Shown here piece after piece: positions 6,921 to 13,849 of a stretch of 15,455 nt of DNA. The stretch is from an uncultured Tannerella sp. (lineage in GTDB: Bacteria > Bacteroidota > Bacteroidia > Bacteroidales > Tannerellaceae): NCBI GenBank assembly GCA_938036405.1, contig CALHPT010000082.1, positions 1 to 15,455 of the forward strand. The letters run 5' to 3'. Within the stretch, counting starts at the first letter, position 1. Each line of letters opens with the position of its first letter. The notes beneath the pieces were generated by a model. The model had not been told where the DNA came from. It searched no databases and was given only the letters and a program-made list of their open reading frames with translations. Made by a program: the position numbers and the translations under genes.

Positions 6921-7047
6921 TACCTTGTCGGGCGCTGGAAAGGCTGATGACGGGGGATTGGGGAGGTTGGGAGGGAGGGTAAAGCGCATCGACGGTGGAT
7001 TTCGGATCATCGAAGCCTTTTCAAAGCGCGCTGACTCTGTTTTTGGG
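6902..7047. repeat. Right arm of 146-bp inverted repeat
   Basis: Inverted partner of 6405-6550. Its inner end carries CTGTTTATGATATAAACAA (6902-6920). The arm is GC-rich and purine-rich on the plus strand, in contrast to the AT-rich core between the arms. An 87-codon frame starting at 6925 runs through it but shows no protein-like features. Confidence 0.9.
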
Positions 7048-7269
7048 GGTAAAAGGGGGGCGGAAAAGGCGAAAAACCAAGGCGGCACGGAAAGATTGTT
7101 AAGGCGCGAGCGCAATAGAGCGCCGGGTGGGCTCCAAAAAAGGCAAAATGCGGGGCGTTTCGTGCAAATAAGATTAATCGGGCGATGAGAGCGGCGGAAA
7201 TGCGAGGCAAAATGGCATTCCTTTGCCCCAAGATTTCAAATCGTATTAATCAACACATAGACAAGAGAA

Positions 7270-7542
7270 ATGAAGAGAGTGATTTTGAGCGCAGCTATCG
7301 CAGCTGCCATGACGTTTGGCGTAGCCCTCTCGGCTGGCGCACAGGATGTGAAGAAAGAAGGTCAGCAGACCGAGCAGAAGAGCTGCTGCAACAAGGATAA
7401 GGATAAGAAGCACTGCGACAAGGCCAAGGCAAACTGCGACAAGGCCGACAAGAAGGAGTGCAACAAGGCTGACAAGAAGAGCTGCTGCAAGGACAAGAAG
7501 GACGCCAAGCAGTGCGACAAGGCTAAGAAGGAAGTGAGGTAA
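7270..7542 (+). CDS. Small secreted Cys/Lys-rich protein (metallothionein-like composition)
   Basis: I do not recognise a named family. The 90 residues begin with a classical signal peptide (MKR, then a hydrophobic stretch, likely cut after SAGA at 24), so the mature protein should reach the periplasm or outside. The mature part is almost only Lys, Asp, Cys, Ala and Asn/Gln, with eight Cys (39, 40, 49, 56, 64, 72, 73, 82). A 16-residue unit SCC-x8-CDKAK occurs twice with identical Cys spacing (38-53 and 71-86), with C-x-KADKK units between. Such a composition suggests metal binding or a disulfide-bonded peptide, but this is inference. Nearly all Lys codons are AAG. It has its own terminator, so it is a single-gene unit. 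Similar small proteins occur in Bacteroidota as far as I recall, without known function. Confidence 0.8.
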   Translation: MKRVILSAAIAAAMTFGVALSAGAQDVKKEGQQTEQKSCCNKDKDKKHCDKAKANCDKADKKECNKADKKSCCKDKKDAKQCDKAKKEVR

Positions 7543-7600
7543 TCACCCTTCGCTCTTAGCCCTCCTTCCCCTCGGAAGGCCTCCATAAGTGAATCGGAAG

Positions 7601-7631
7601 ATCCCGGCGCGAAAGCGTCGGGATTTTTTTT
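7601..7631 (+). terminator. Intrinsic terminator after the Cys-rich gene
   Basis: ATCCCGGCGC-GAAA-GCGTCGGGAT (7601-7624) forms a 10-bp stem with one G-U pair and a GAAA tetraloop, and continues into a run of eight T (7624-7631). A smaller hairpin CCTTCC/GGAAGG lies just before it (7564-7579). Confidence 0.9.
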
Positions 7632-7637
7632 CGTCTA

Positions 7638-7645
7638 TATCTTTG
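7638..7645 (+). promoter_or_regulatory. Candidate -7 element for the ROK kinase gene
   Basis: TATCTTTG fits TAnnTTTG 41 bases before the ATG at 7687 and just behind the preceding terminator. No TTTG is seen at the -33 distance, where the terminator stem lies. Confidence 0.5.
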
Positions 7646-7686
7646 GCGCACACAATCAAATAAGTATCACATATAACAGATAGATC

Positions 7687-8673
7687 ATGGATAAGCCGTA
7701 TGTAATTGGGATAGATATCGGCGGCACGAACTCCGTCTTCGGGGTCGTTGACACGCGAGGCAATGTGCTGTACAATGGTTCGATCAAGACCGGACATTAT
7801 GAAGATGTGAACGACTACGTCCGCGCTTTGGGCGAAGGGCTGCAGGAGGTGATTCGATCAGCCGGTGGACGAGACAAGATCAAGGGCATCGGCGTGGGTG
7901 CGCCGAACGGTAATTATTTCAACGGCTGCATCGAGTTTGCGGCCAACCTGCCGTGGAAGGGCAAGGTGCCGCTGGCACAGCTCATCAGTGATCGCACCGG
8001 GGGCATCCCCGTGACGCTCACGAACGACGCCAACGCCGCTGCCATCGGCGAGATGACCTACGGTGCGGCGCGCGGTCTGAAGGACTTTATCGTCATCACG
8101 CTCGGCACGGGTGTAGGTAGCGGTATCGTCTGCGGCGGCAATCTGGTGTACGGCCACGACGGCTTTGCCGGTGAGCTGGGCCACACGACGGTGCGACGTG
8201 AGAACGGTCGGCTTTGCGGCTGCGGGCGTCACGGCTGCCTTGAGACGTATGCCTCGGCCACGGGTGTGGCCCGTACAGCGCGCGAGCTGCTGACGATGCG
8301 CACGGACGCGAGTCTGCTCAGGGCGCTGGAGCCGGACAAGATCACGTCGAAGGACGTTTACGATGCAGCCGTGCAGGGCGACAAACTCTCGATCGAGATC
8401 TTTGAGATAACGGGTGAGATCCTGGGCGAGGCGTTCGCAAACTTTGTGGCCTTCTCCAGCCCCGAGGCAATCATCCTCTTCGGAGGGTTGGCCAAGGCGG
8501 GCGATCTGATCATGGCGCCCGTGAAGCGGTCGATGGAGGAGCACATGCTGAAAGTGTTCCAAGGCAAGACGCGGCTACTGTTCTCGCAGCTCAAAGAGAG
8601 CGACGCGGCTGTGCTGGGAGCCAGTGCGCTGGGTTGGGAGGTGAAGGAAGAGCCGATGGATCCGTTGGCTTAA
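7687..8673 (+). CDS. ROK-family sugar kinase, probable glucokinase
   Basis: ROK kinases phosphorylate hexoses with ATP in the cytoplasm, and glucose to glucose-6-phosphate is the likeliest reaction here. The 328-residue protein starts with the phosphate-binding motif IGIDIGGTNSVFGVVD. It has the catalytic Asp114 in LTNDANAAAIGE and the second ATP loop TLGTGVGSGIV (138-148). The ROK zinc site is complete, with His166 in ELGHTTV and Cys177, Cys179 and Cys184 in CGCGRHGCLE. There is no N-terminal helix-turn-helix, so it is an enzyme and not a ROK repressor such as NagC or Mlc. Substrate cannot be fixed from sequence: N-acetylmannosamine or fructose kinases share these motifs. It is flanked by terminators on both sides and looks monocistronic. 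Confidence 0.92.
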   Translation: MDKPYVIGIDIGGTNSVFGVVDTRGNVLYNGSIKTGHYEDVNDYVRALGEGLQEVIRSAGGRDKIKGIGVGAPNGNYFNGCIEFAANLPWKGKVPLAQLISDRTGGIPVTLTNDANAAAIGEMTYGAARGLKDFIVITLGTGVGSGIVCGGNLVYGHDGFAGELGHTTVRRENGRLCGCGRHGCLETYASATGVARTARELLTMRTDASLLRALEPDKITSKDVYDAAVQGDKLSIEIFEITGEILGEAFANFVAFSSPEAIILFGGLAKAGDLIMAPVKRSMEEHMLKVFQGKTRLLFSQLKESDAAVLGASALGWEVKEEPMDPLA

Positions 8674-8715
8674 CTCCGATCGCACTGTAGACAACATAGT
8701 ATAGGCACATCTCTG

Positions 8716-8756
8716 GAGGGGGCGGCCGTCAAGCAAGGCGTTCGCTCCCTCTTTTT
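8716..8756 (+). terminator. Intrinsic terminator of the ROK kinase gene
   Basis: GAGGGGGCG (8716-8724) pairs with CGCTCCCTC (8743-8751) with one G-U pair across an 18-nt loop, followed by TTTTT (8752-8756). It lies 43 bases after the stop codon. Confidence 0.75.
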
Positions 8757-8832
8757 GGGCAACGGGGGATCCGTTCGAACCGAGAGTCTTTCGCCTTTTA
8801 TCCAAAATGGAAACAACATAACATCAATCACA

Positions 8833-10887
8833 ATGAAAAAGTCAGCATTACTTCTTATGACGACATCACTTCTTTCGGCCGGAGCACACGTGGCAACGGC
8901 TGCAAACGACGAGCATCCGAAGATCGATTACACGGTGGATCGCTTCGCCGACATTGAAATCTTGCGCTACGAGGTGCCCGGATTCGACGGGCTCTCCCTG
9001 CAACAAAAGCAACTGCTCTACCACCTCTCCGAGGCCGCCCTGATGGGGCGTGATATACTTTTCGATCAGAACTGCCGGTATAACCTGGCCATTCGGCGAG
9101 CCCTGGAGGCCATCCACAAGGAATATCGTGGCGACCGCAACGATGCACGATTCAAGGCGCTGGAGACTTACCTCAAGCGGGTGTGGTTGGCTAACGGCAT
9201 TCACCACCACTACGGTGAGGACAAGTTCGAGCCGACGGGATTCACCGCGGACTACTTCGCGCAGTGCATTCGCAGCCTCGACCCGAAACATGTGCCCGTG
9301 CGCAAGGGCCAGACAGTGGATGCTTGGCTGACGGAGATTACGCCCGTCATCTTCGACCCGAAAGTGATGCCTAAGCGTACCGTACAGAGTGGTAGCGGCG
9401 ACATGTTGCTGGCGTCGGCCAATAACTATTACGAAGGTGGCGTGACGCAAAAAGAGGCTGAGGCGTTCTACGCAGCCATGCGGACACCGAACGATTCCAC
9501 CGCGCCATCCTACGGCCTGAACAGCCGGCTGAGTAAGACGGCTGAAGGCAAGCTGGTAGAGAAGGTGTGGAAGGTCGGAGGGCTGTACACTGAGGCGATC
9601 GAACGTATTGTGGACGAGCTTCGGAAGGCTGAGCAGTTCGCCGAGAATGCTGCGCAGAGAGCCGTGATCGAGAAGCTTGTCGAGTTTTATCGCACGGGCG
9701 ATCTGAAGACGTTCGATGCTTACGCGATTTTGTGGGTGAAGGATACGGCCTCGGAGGTAGACTTCGTAAACGGCTTTACCGAGTCGTATGGCGATCCGCT
9801 GGGAATGAAGGCCAGTTGGGAGGCGATAGCCAACTTCGTCAATCGTGAGGCCACGAAGCGCACGCGGATAATCAGCGACAACGCGCAATGGTTCGAAGAC
9901 AATGCGCCGATGGATCCCCGCTTCCGTAAGAAGAAGGTGAAGGGTATCACGGCCAAAGTGATTACCGTCGCTATGCTGGGCGGAGACTGCTATCCGACTA
10001 CTCCGATCGGCATCAACTTGCCGAACGCAGACTGGATCCGTAAGGATCATGGCTCGAAGTCGGTCACCATTGAGAATATCACCGAGGCCTACGACAAGGC
10101 GGCTCAAGGCAACGGTTTCCGTGAGGAATTCGTTTGGAACGACGCAGAACACGCACGCATCGATAAGTATGGCTTCATCACCGACAACTTGCACACCGAT
10201 CTTCATGAGTGCTTGGGGCACGCCTCTGGGCAACTGCTCGAGGGAACCGATCCCAATGCGCTGGGTGCGTACAGTTCGACGTTGGAAGAGGCGCGGGCAG
10301 ACATCTTCGCCCTCTACTACTTGGCCGATCCTAAGTTGATCGAGCTCGGACTGCTGAGTGATCCCGAAGCATACAAGGCGGAGTATTACAAATACATCAT
10401 GAATGGGCTGATGACACAGCTGGTGCGCATTCAACCGGGTAATGACATTGAGGAAGCGCACATGCGAAACCGTCAGCTGATCGCTCGCTGGGTGTACGAA
10501 AAGGGTCGTGCGGACCATGTCGTGGACTTTGCGAAGCGCGACGGAAAGACGTTTGTCGTTGTGAACGATTACGCGAAATTGCGTGGGCTGTTTGCGGAGC
10601 TTTTGGCCGAGCTGCAGCGAATCAAGAGCGAAGGTGATTTTGAGGCAGGTCGGAAGTTGGTGGAAGACTACGGCGTGAAGGTGGACCGTGCCCTGCACGA
10701 GGAGGTTCTCGCGCGCTATGCCCGACTCCATCTGGCGCCTTACAAGGGTTTCGTTAACCCGGTGATGAAGCCTATCCGTGACGCTCAGGGCAAGGTGACC
10801 GACGTTACGCTTGACTACTCCGAGGACTACGCGGATCAGATGATGCGTTACAGTCGGGAATACTCTTACCTCCCGACTTACAATTAA
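8833..10887 (+). CDS. Exported dipeptidyl peptidase III (M49 zinc metallopeptidase)
   Basis: DPP III removes dipeptides from the N-terminus of short peptides. The M49 zinc site is present: His458, Glu459 and His463 in HECLGH, and 23 residues later the second motif EEARAD (485-490), whose second Glu (486) is the third zinc ligand. The HECLGH form and short spacing are those of bacterial M49 enzymes. The frame is open from 8755, but MKKSALLLMTTSLLSAG at 8833 starts a clear signal peptide likely cut after ATA at residue 23. This gives 684 residues and export. The motif has Ala where many members have Cys (EECRA[DE]). In an asaccharolytic or peptide-using Bacteroidales it would help degrade peptides in the periplasm. 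A terminator precedes it, and the Fur-family gene follows after 35 bp. Confidence 0.93.
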   Translation: MKKSALLLMTTSLLSAGAHVATAANDEHPKIDYTVDRFADIEILRYEVPGFDGLSLQQKQLLYHLSEAALMGRDILFDQNCRYNLAIRRALEAIHKEYRGDRNDARFKALETYLKRVWLANGIHHHYGEDKFEPTGFTADYFAQCIRSLDPKHVPVRKGQTVDAWLTEITPVIFDPKVMPKRTVQSGSGDMLLASANNYYEGGVTQKEAEAFYAAMRTPNDSTAPSYGLNSRLSKTAEGKLVEKVWKVGGLYTEAIERIVDELRKAEQFAENAAQRAVIEKLVEFYRTGDLKTFDAYAILWVKDTASEVDFVNGFTESYGDPLGMKASWEAIANFVNREATKRTRIISDNAQWFEDNAPMDPRFRKKKVKGITAKVITVAMLGGDCYPTTPIGINLPNADWIRKDHGSKSVTIENITEAYDKAAQGNGFREEFVWNDAEHARIDKYGFITDNLHTDLHECLGHASGQLLEGTDPNALGAYSSTLEEARADIFALYYLADPKLIELGLLSDPEAYKAEYYKYIMNGLMTQLVRIQPGNDIEEAHMRNRQLIARWVYEKGRADHVVDFAKRDGKTFVVVNDYAKLRGLFAELLAELQRIKSEGDFEAGRKLVEDYGVKVDRALHEEVLARYARLHLAPYKGFVNPVMKPIRDAQGKVTDVTLDYSEDYADQMMRYSREYSYLPTYN

Positions 10888-10922
10888 CTCCTTCTTTCTC
10901 CTATCCCTTACGACGTCCGAAT

Positions 10923-11426
10923 ATGGATAACGCCGTCGATACCTATGCCTTCGAACCGGCCAAAGAGTCGTTCGCTCGCTTTCTCACTGAGCGCGGCATG
11001 AGGAAGACGACGGAACGCTTCACGATCCTGGAGCACATTTGTCGGATAAGAGGACATTTTGACGTGGAAATGCTACTCCGTCAGCTCGACGAAGCGCATT
11101 TTCATGTCAGTCGGGCATCCATCTACAACACGCTTGAGCTGCTGATGGATGCCCGTATCGTGGTCCGACACCAGTTCTCATCCCAACTTGTGCAATATGA
11201 GCTACAGGCGGCCGCCGCCACTCACCATCATGCCATCTGTAGCTATTGCGGTGCCGTCCAGGAGGTGAAGGACGATCGACTGACGCGCGAGCTGGCTCAC
11301 CGGCGGATTCCCAAATTTACCTACGACTGCCATTCGCTTTACATCTACGGTATGTGCTCCAAATGCAAATTCCGAATGCGTATGAGTCAGCGAAAGGCGG
11401 CCGAGGCTGCGAAGGGGAAGCGGTGA
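10923..11426 (+). CDS. Fur-family transcriptional regulator
   Basis: Fur-type repressors bind DNA as dimers when loaded with metal or in response to peroxide. The 167 residues show the winged-helix domain, with recognition helix region FHVSRASIYNTLELL (60-74). The dimerisation domain follows, with HHHAICSYCG (101-110) and YGMCSKC (142-148), giving the two Cys-X2-Cys pairs (106/109, 145/148) of the structural zinc site. His45, His101-103 and His137 are candidate sensing ligands. I cannot tell Fur, Zur and PerR apart. The last codons (AAKGKR and stop) are written by the first copy of a 43-bp repeat, so the C-terminal tail appears to be repeat-derived. It lies 35 bp after the peptidase and 289 bp before purA. 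Confidence 0.9.
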   Translation: MDNAVDTYAFEPAKESFARFLTERGMRKTTERFTILEHICRIRGHFDVEMLLRQLDEAHFHVSRASIYNTLELLMDARIVVRHQFSSQLVQYELQAAAATHHHAICSYCGAVQEVKDDRLTRELAHRRIPKFTYDCHSLYIYGMCSKCKFRMRMSQRKAAEAAKGKR

Positions 11427-11712
11427 ACCCGGATGAATCTCGGCATGAACTGCGAAGGGGAAGCGGTGACTCCGGATGATCCCCCAAAGGGCTCGATGAG
11501 TGGAATCAATGGCTCCGGATGAATCTCCGCATGAACTGCGAAGGGGAAGCGACGACTCCGGATGATCCCCGAAAAGAATCAATGAACGGAATCAATGGCC
11601 CCGGATGAACCCCGAAATGAATGACGAAGGTGAATCAATGACCTCTGGCGATCCCCGAAATGAACGACGAAGGGGTTGCAATGACTTAGGATAATCCCAA
11701 AAATGAATGAAT
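11407..11712. repeat. 43-bp tandem array between the Fur-family gene and purA
   Basis: GGATGA-type unit starts lie at 11431, 11474, 11517, 11560 and 11603, each exactly 43 bp apart. Looser units follow at 11647 and 11689. Units alternate in two types, so 11431-11516 and 11517-11602 form an 86-bp dimer repeat with about 87% identity. A 20-base block starting CTGCGAAGGGG occurs at 11407, 11450 and, with two changes, 11536. The 11407 copy contains the Fur-family stop codon. The last unit runs into the purA start region (AAAATGAATGAATCAG). Confidence 0.92.
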
Positions 11713-11715
11713 CAG

Positions 11716-12981
11716 ATGAAAGTAGACGTTTTATTAGGCCTCCAATGGGGCGACGAAGGAAAAGGCAAAGTGGTCGACGTATTGACGCCGAAGTACGATG
11801 CGGTAGCGCGGTTCCAAGGGGGACCCAACGCAGGACATACGCTTGAGTTTGGCGGAGAGCGATACATACTCCGCTCCATTCCCTCTGGCATATTCCAGGG
11901 TGGGAAGACAAACATAATTGGCAACGGGGTGGTTATCGATCCGCTTCTCTTTAAGGAAGAAGCCGAAGCGTTGGCCAATCACGGGCACAACTTGAAGCAG
12001 CAACTGATGATCTCGAAGAAAGCCCATTTGATCATGCCAACCCATCGGATACTCGATTTGGCTAACGAGGCCGCTAAGGGATCGGGAAAAATAGGTACGA
12101 CGGGCAAAGGCATTGGCCCAACGTATACCGATAAGATCAGCCGGAACGGACTCCGGGTAGGCGACCTATTGGAAAACTTTGACGAGAAGTATTCCGCTGC
12201 TAAACGCCGACACGAAAACATGCTTCGGGCGATGAACTTCGGATACAATTTAGTTGACATCGAGCGTCCGTGGCTCGAAGCGCTGGAGTATTTGAAAGGC
12301 TTCCGGCTTATTGACAGCGAGCATGTAGTGAACGACTTTCTCCGCGAGGGATGCTCGGTGCTTGCCGAGGGTGCGCAGGGTACGATGCTGGACATCGATT
12401 TCGGATCCTACCCCTTCGTCACTTCCTCCAACACGATCTGCGCCGGATGCTGCACCGGCCTGGGAGTGTCTCCGAGAAATATTGGCGAAGTGTACGGCAT
12501 CTTCAAAGCCTATTGCACACGCGTGGGCAGTGGGCCTTTCCCCACGGAGTTGCACGATGAAACGGGGGAGGCTATGTGCGAGCGCGGACACGAGTTCGGA
12601 TCGGTTACGGGGCGCCGTCGCCGGTGCGGGTGGATTGACCTCGTGGCTTTACGTTACGCTGTGATGATTAACGGCGTAACGCAATTGATCATGATGAAGA
12701 GTGACGTCCTGGATACGTTTAAGATGATCAAGGCTTGTGTGGCCTATCGCCAGAACGGCGAGGAGACGGATCGCTTCCCCTACGACGCTTCGGGCGCTGA
12801 GCCCATTTACGCCGAGCTGCCCGGATGGCGTACCGATATGTCAAGGATGAAGAGCGAAGACGAATTCCCCGAGGAGTTCAACGCCTATTTGACTTTCCTC
12901 GAGGATGAGCTGGGCGTACCCATTAAGATCGTCTCAGTCGGACCTGATCGCGAGCAGACTATCATCCGCTACAACGAGTAG
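11716..12981 (+). CDS. purA: Adenylosuccinate synthetase
   Basis: PurA joins IMP and aspartate with GTP to form adenylosuccinate, the first committed step to AMP. From the ATG at 11716 the product has 421 residues and begins MKVDVLLGLQWGDEGKGKVVD, with Asp13 and His41 (GGPNAGHT) at the canonical catalytic positions. Further blocks are GTTGKGIGPTYTDK (127-140), EGAQGTMLDIDFGSYPF (218-234), TRVGSGPFPTEL (268-279), TGRRRRCGW (298-306) and a nucleotide-contact motif MKSDVLD (327-333). An in-frame ATG at 11707 would add MNQ. I prefer 11716 because that matches family starts. The leader consists of the 43-bp repeat array and has no visible promoter or Shine-Dalgarno. Confidence 0.96.
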   Translation: MKVDVLLGLQWGDEGKGKVVDVLTPKYDAVARFQGGPNAGHTLEFGGERYILRSIPSGIFQGGKTNIIGNGVVIDPLLFKEEAEALANHGHNLKQQLMISKKAHLIMPTHRILDLANEAAKGSGKIGTTGKGIGPTYTDKISRNGLRVGDLLENFDEKYSAAKRRHENMLRAMNFGYNLVDIERPWLEALEYLKGFRLIDSEHVVNDFLREGCSVLAEGAQGTMLDIDFGSYPFVTSSNTICAGCCTGLGVSPRNIGEVYGIFKAYCTRVGSGPFPTELHDETGEAMCERGHEFGSVTGRRRRCGWIDLVALRYAVMINGVTQLIMMKSDVLDTFKMIKACVAYRQNGEETDRFPYDASGAEPIYAELPGWRTDMSRMKSEDEFPEEFNAYLTFLEDELGVPIKIVSVGPDREQTIIRYNE

Positions 12982-12994
12982 GCCGTCTGGCATT

Positions 12995-13032
12995 CTTTTT
13001 GCCTTCAACCGCACGAGCTGAAGGACAAAAAG
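12995..13032. other. Hairpin after purA
   Basis: CTTTTTG-CCTTCA (12995-13007) pairs with TGAAGG-A-CAAAAAG (13019-13032), a 13-bp stem with one bulged A. It lies 13 bases after the purA stop. No T-run follows on the plus strand. It abuts a second stem at 13034. Confidence 0.6.
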
Positions 13033-13033
13033 C

Positions 13034-13098
13034 ATAGTCCTCCGGAAGCTCGGAGACGTCACGAAGCGCCTCCATCCTCCGTGAGGACTATTATTTTG
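13034..13098 (+). terminator. Probable terminator of purA
   Basis: ATAGTCCTC (13034-13042) pairs perfectly with GAGGACTAT (13083-13091), enclosing about 40 nt with an inner CTCCG/CGGAG stem, followed by TATTTTG. The closing stem plus T-rich tail suggests termination, but the loop is long. TTATTTTG is also one mismatch from a -7 promoter element for the next gene. Confidence 0.5.
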
Positions 13099-13146
13099 CC
13101 TCGACGATTCCCCAAACAAAGTATTATCACCTATCCCCTACAACCA

Positions 13147-13848
13147 ATGATTACCTCTTCAACGGCCCTTTACTGGGTCATTTTTATCGGCATAGCCGCG
13201 CTGAGCTGGCTGGTGTCAAGTCGCTTAAAAAGCAAGTTCGAAAAGTATTCTCAGGTGCCCTTGCCCGGAGGCCTGACGGGACGCGAAGTGGCTGAGCGTA
13301 TGCTTCGCCAGAATGGCATCGAAGACGTGCGGGTCACGTCCGTGGCTGGGCAGCTGACGGATCACTACGATCCCGCAAAGAAGACGGTCAACCTCAGCGA
13401 CTCCGTCTATGCCAGCAACAGCATCGCCGCCGCTGCGGTGGCTGCCCATGAATGCGGACACGCCGTCCAACACGCTTGCGCCTACGCTCCGCTTAAGCTC
13501 CGCTCAAGGCTGGTTCCCATAGTCAGCTTCTCATCGAATATCGTCCAGTGGGTCTTACTGGTTGGCATGTTGCTCATCAAAACCTTTCCGCAACTCATGT
13601 TGATAGGCATCGTGATGTTCGCATTGACCACACTGTTTAGTTTTATCACCCTCCCGGTCGAGATAGATGCCAGTCGGCGCGCCTTAGCCTGGTTGAAGAC
13701 CTCCGGACTAACCTCTCGGGAAACCGATAGCATGGCCCGCGACGCTCTGCAGTCGGCCGCATATACTTATGTCGTGGCAGCCCTTGGCTCATTGGCTACC
13801 CTCCTTTATTACATTCTCATATTCACCTCAGGCAGCAGAAGAGATTAG
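13147..13848 (+). CDS. Membrane zinc metallopeptidase (YugP-like, DUF/Zn_peptidase_2 family)
   Basis: This is a predicted membrane-bound zinc protease of unknown substrate. I chose the ATG at 13147 (233 residues), because the longer frame from a GTG at 13081 begins inside a hairpin arm. The protein has an N-terminal membrane segment (about 6-22) and the zinc motif HECGH (101-105) in AAHECGHAVQHA. Two hydrophobic segments follow (about 124-168), then LPVEIDASRRAL (169-180), where Glu172 is the likely third ligand. A last membrane segment lies near 205-228. This layout is that of the B. subtilis YugP family. hisS starts one base after its stop codon, so the two are translated from one message. 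Confidence 0.9.
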   Translation: MITSSTALYWVIFIGIAALSWLVSSRLKSKFEKYSQVPLPGGLTGREVAERMLRQNGIEDVRVTSVAGQLTDHYDPAKKTVNLSDSVYASNSIAAAAVAAHECGHAVQHACAYAPLKLRSRLVPIVSFSSNIVQWVLLVGMLLIKTFPQLMLIGIVMFALTTLFSFITLPVEIDASRRALAWLKTSGLTSRETDSMARDALQSAAYTYVVAALGSLATLLYYILIFTSGSRRD

Positions 13849-13849
13849 C

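Larger units (their letters stand above)
6324..7269. other. 946-bp gene-free region between divergent gene blocks
   Basis: No convincing gene on either strand. It contains the ffh promoter (6349-6380), a pair of 146-bp inverted arms (6405-6550 and 6902-7047), an AT-rich core (6551-6901) with 41-bp-spaced sites, and about 220 bp of GC-richer leader before the Cys-rich gene. That leader holds a GGCGC/GCGCC hairpin (7103-7107 with 7119-7123) and two copies of GGCAAAATG. Confidence 0.75.

Noticed and set aside
6925..7188. 87-codon plus-strand open frame in the right inverted arm
   Set aside because: It depends on repeat sequence, is Gly/Arg-rich by composition, and has no counterpart frame or domain.
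8866..10731. 621-codon minus-strand open frame opposite the M49 peptidase
   Set aside because: Long antisense frames are expected in GC-rich genes. The plus-strand product has the full M49 zinc site and a signal peptide, while this one shows no motif.
11202..11911. Two minus-strand open frames across the 43-bp array (11202-11582 and 11579-11911) with repeated peptides such as GDHPESSLPLRS
   Set aside because: The repeated peptides are a translation of the DNA repeat. Both frames also overlap real plus-strand genes.
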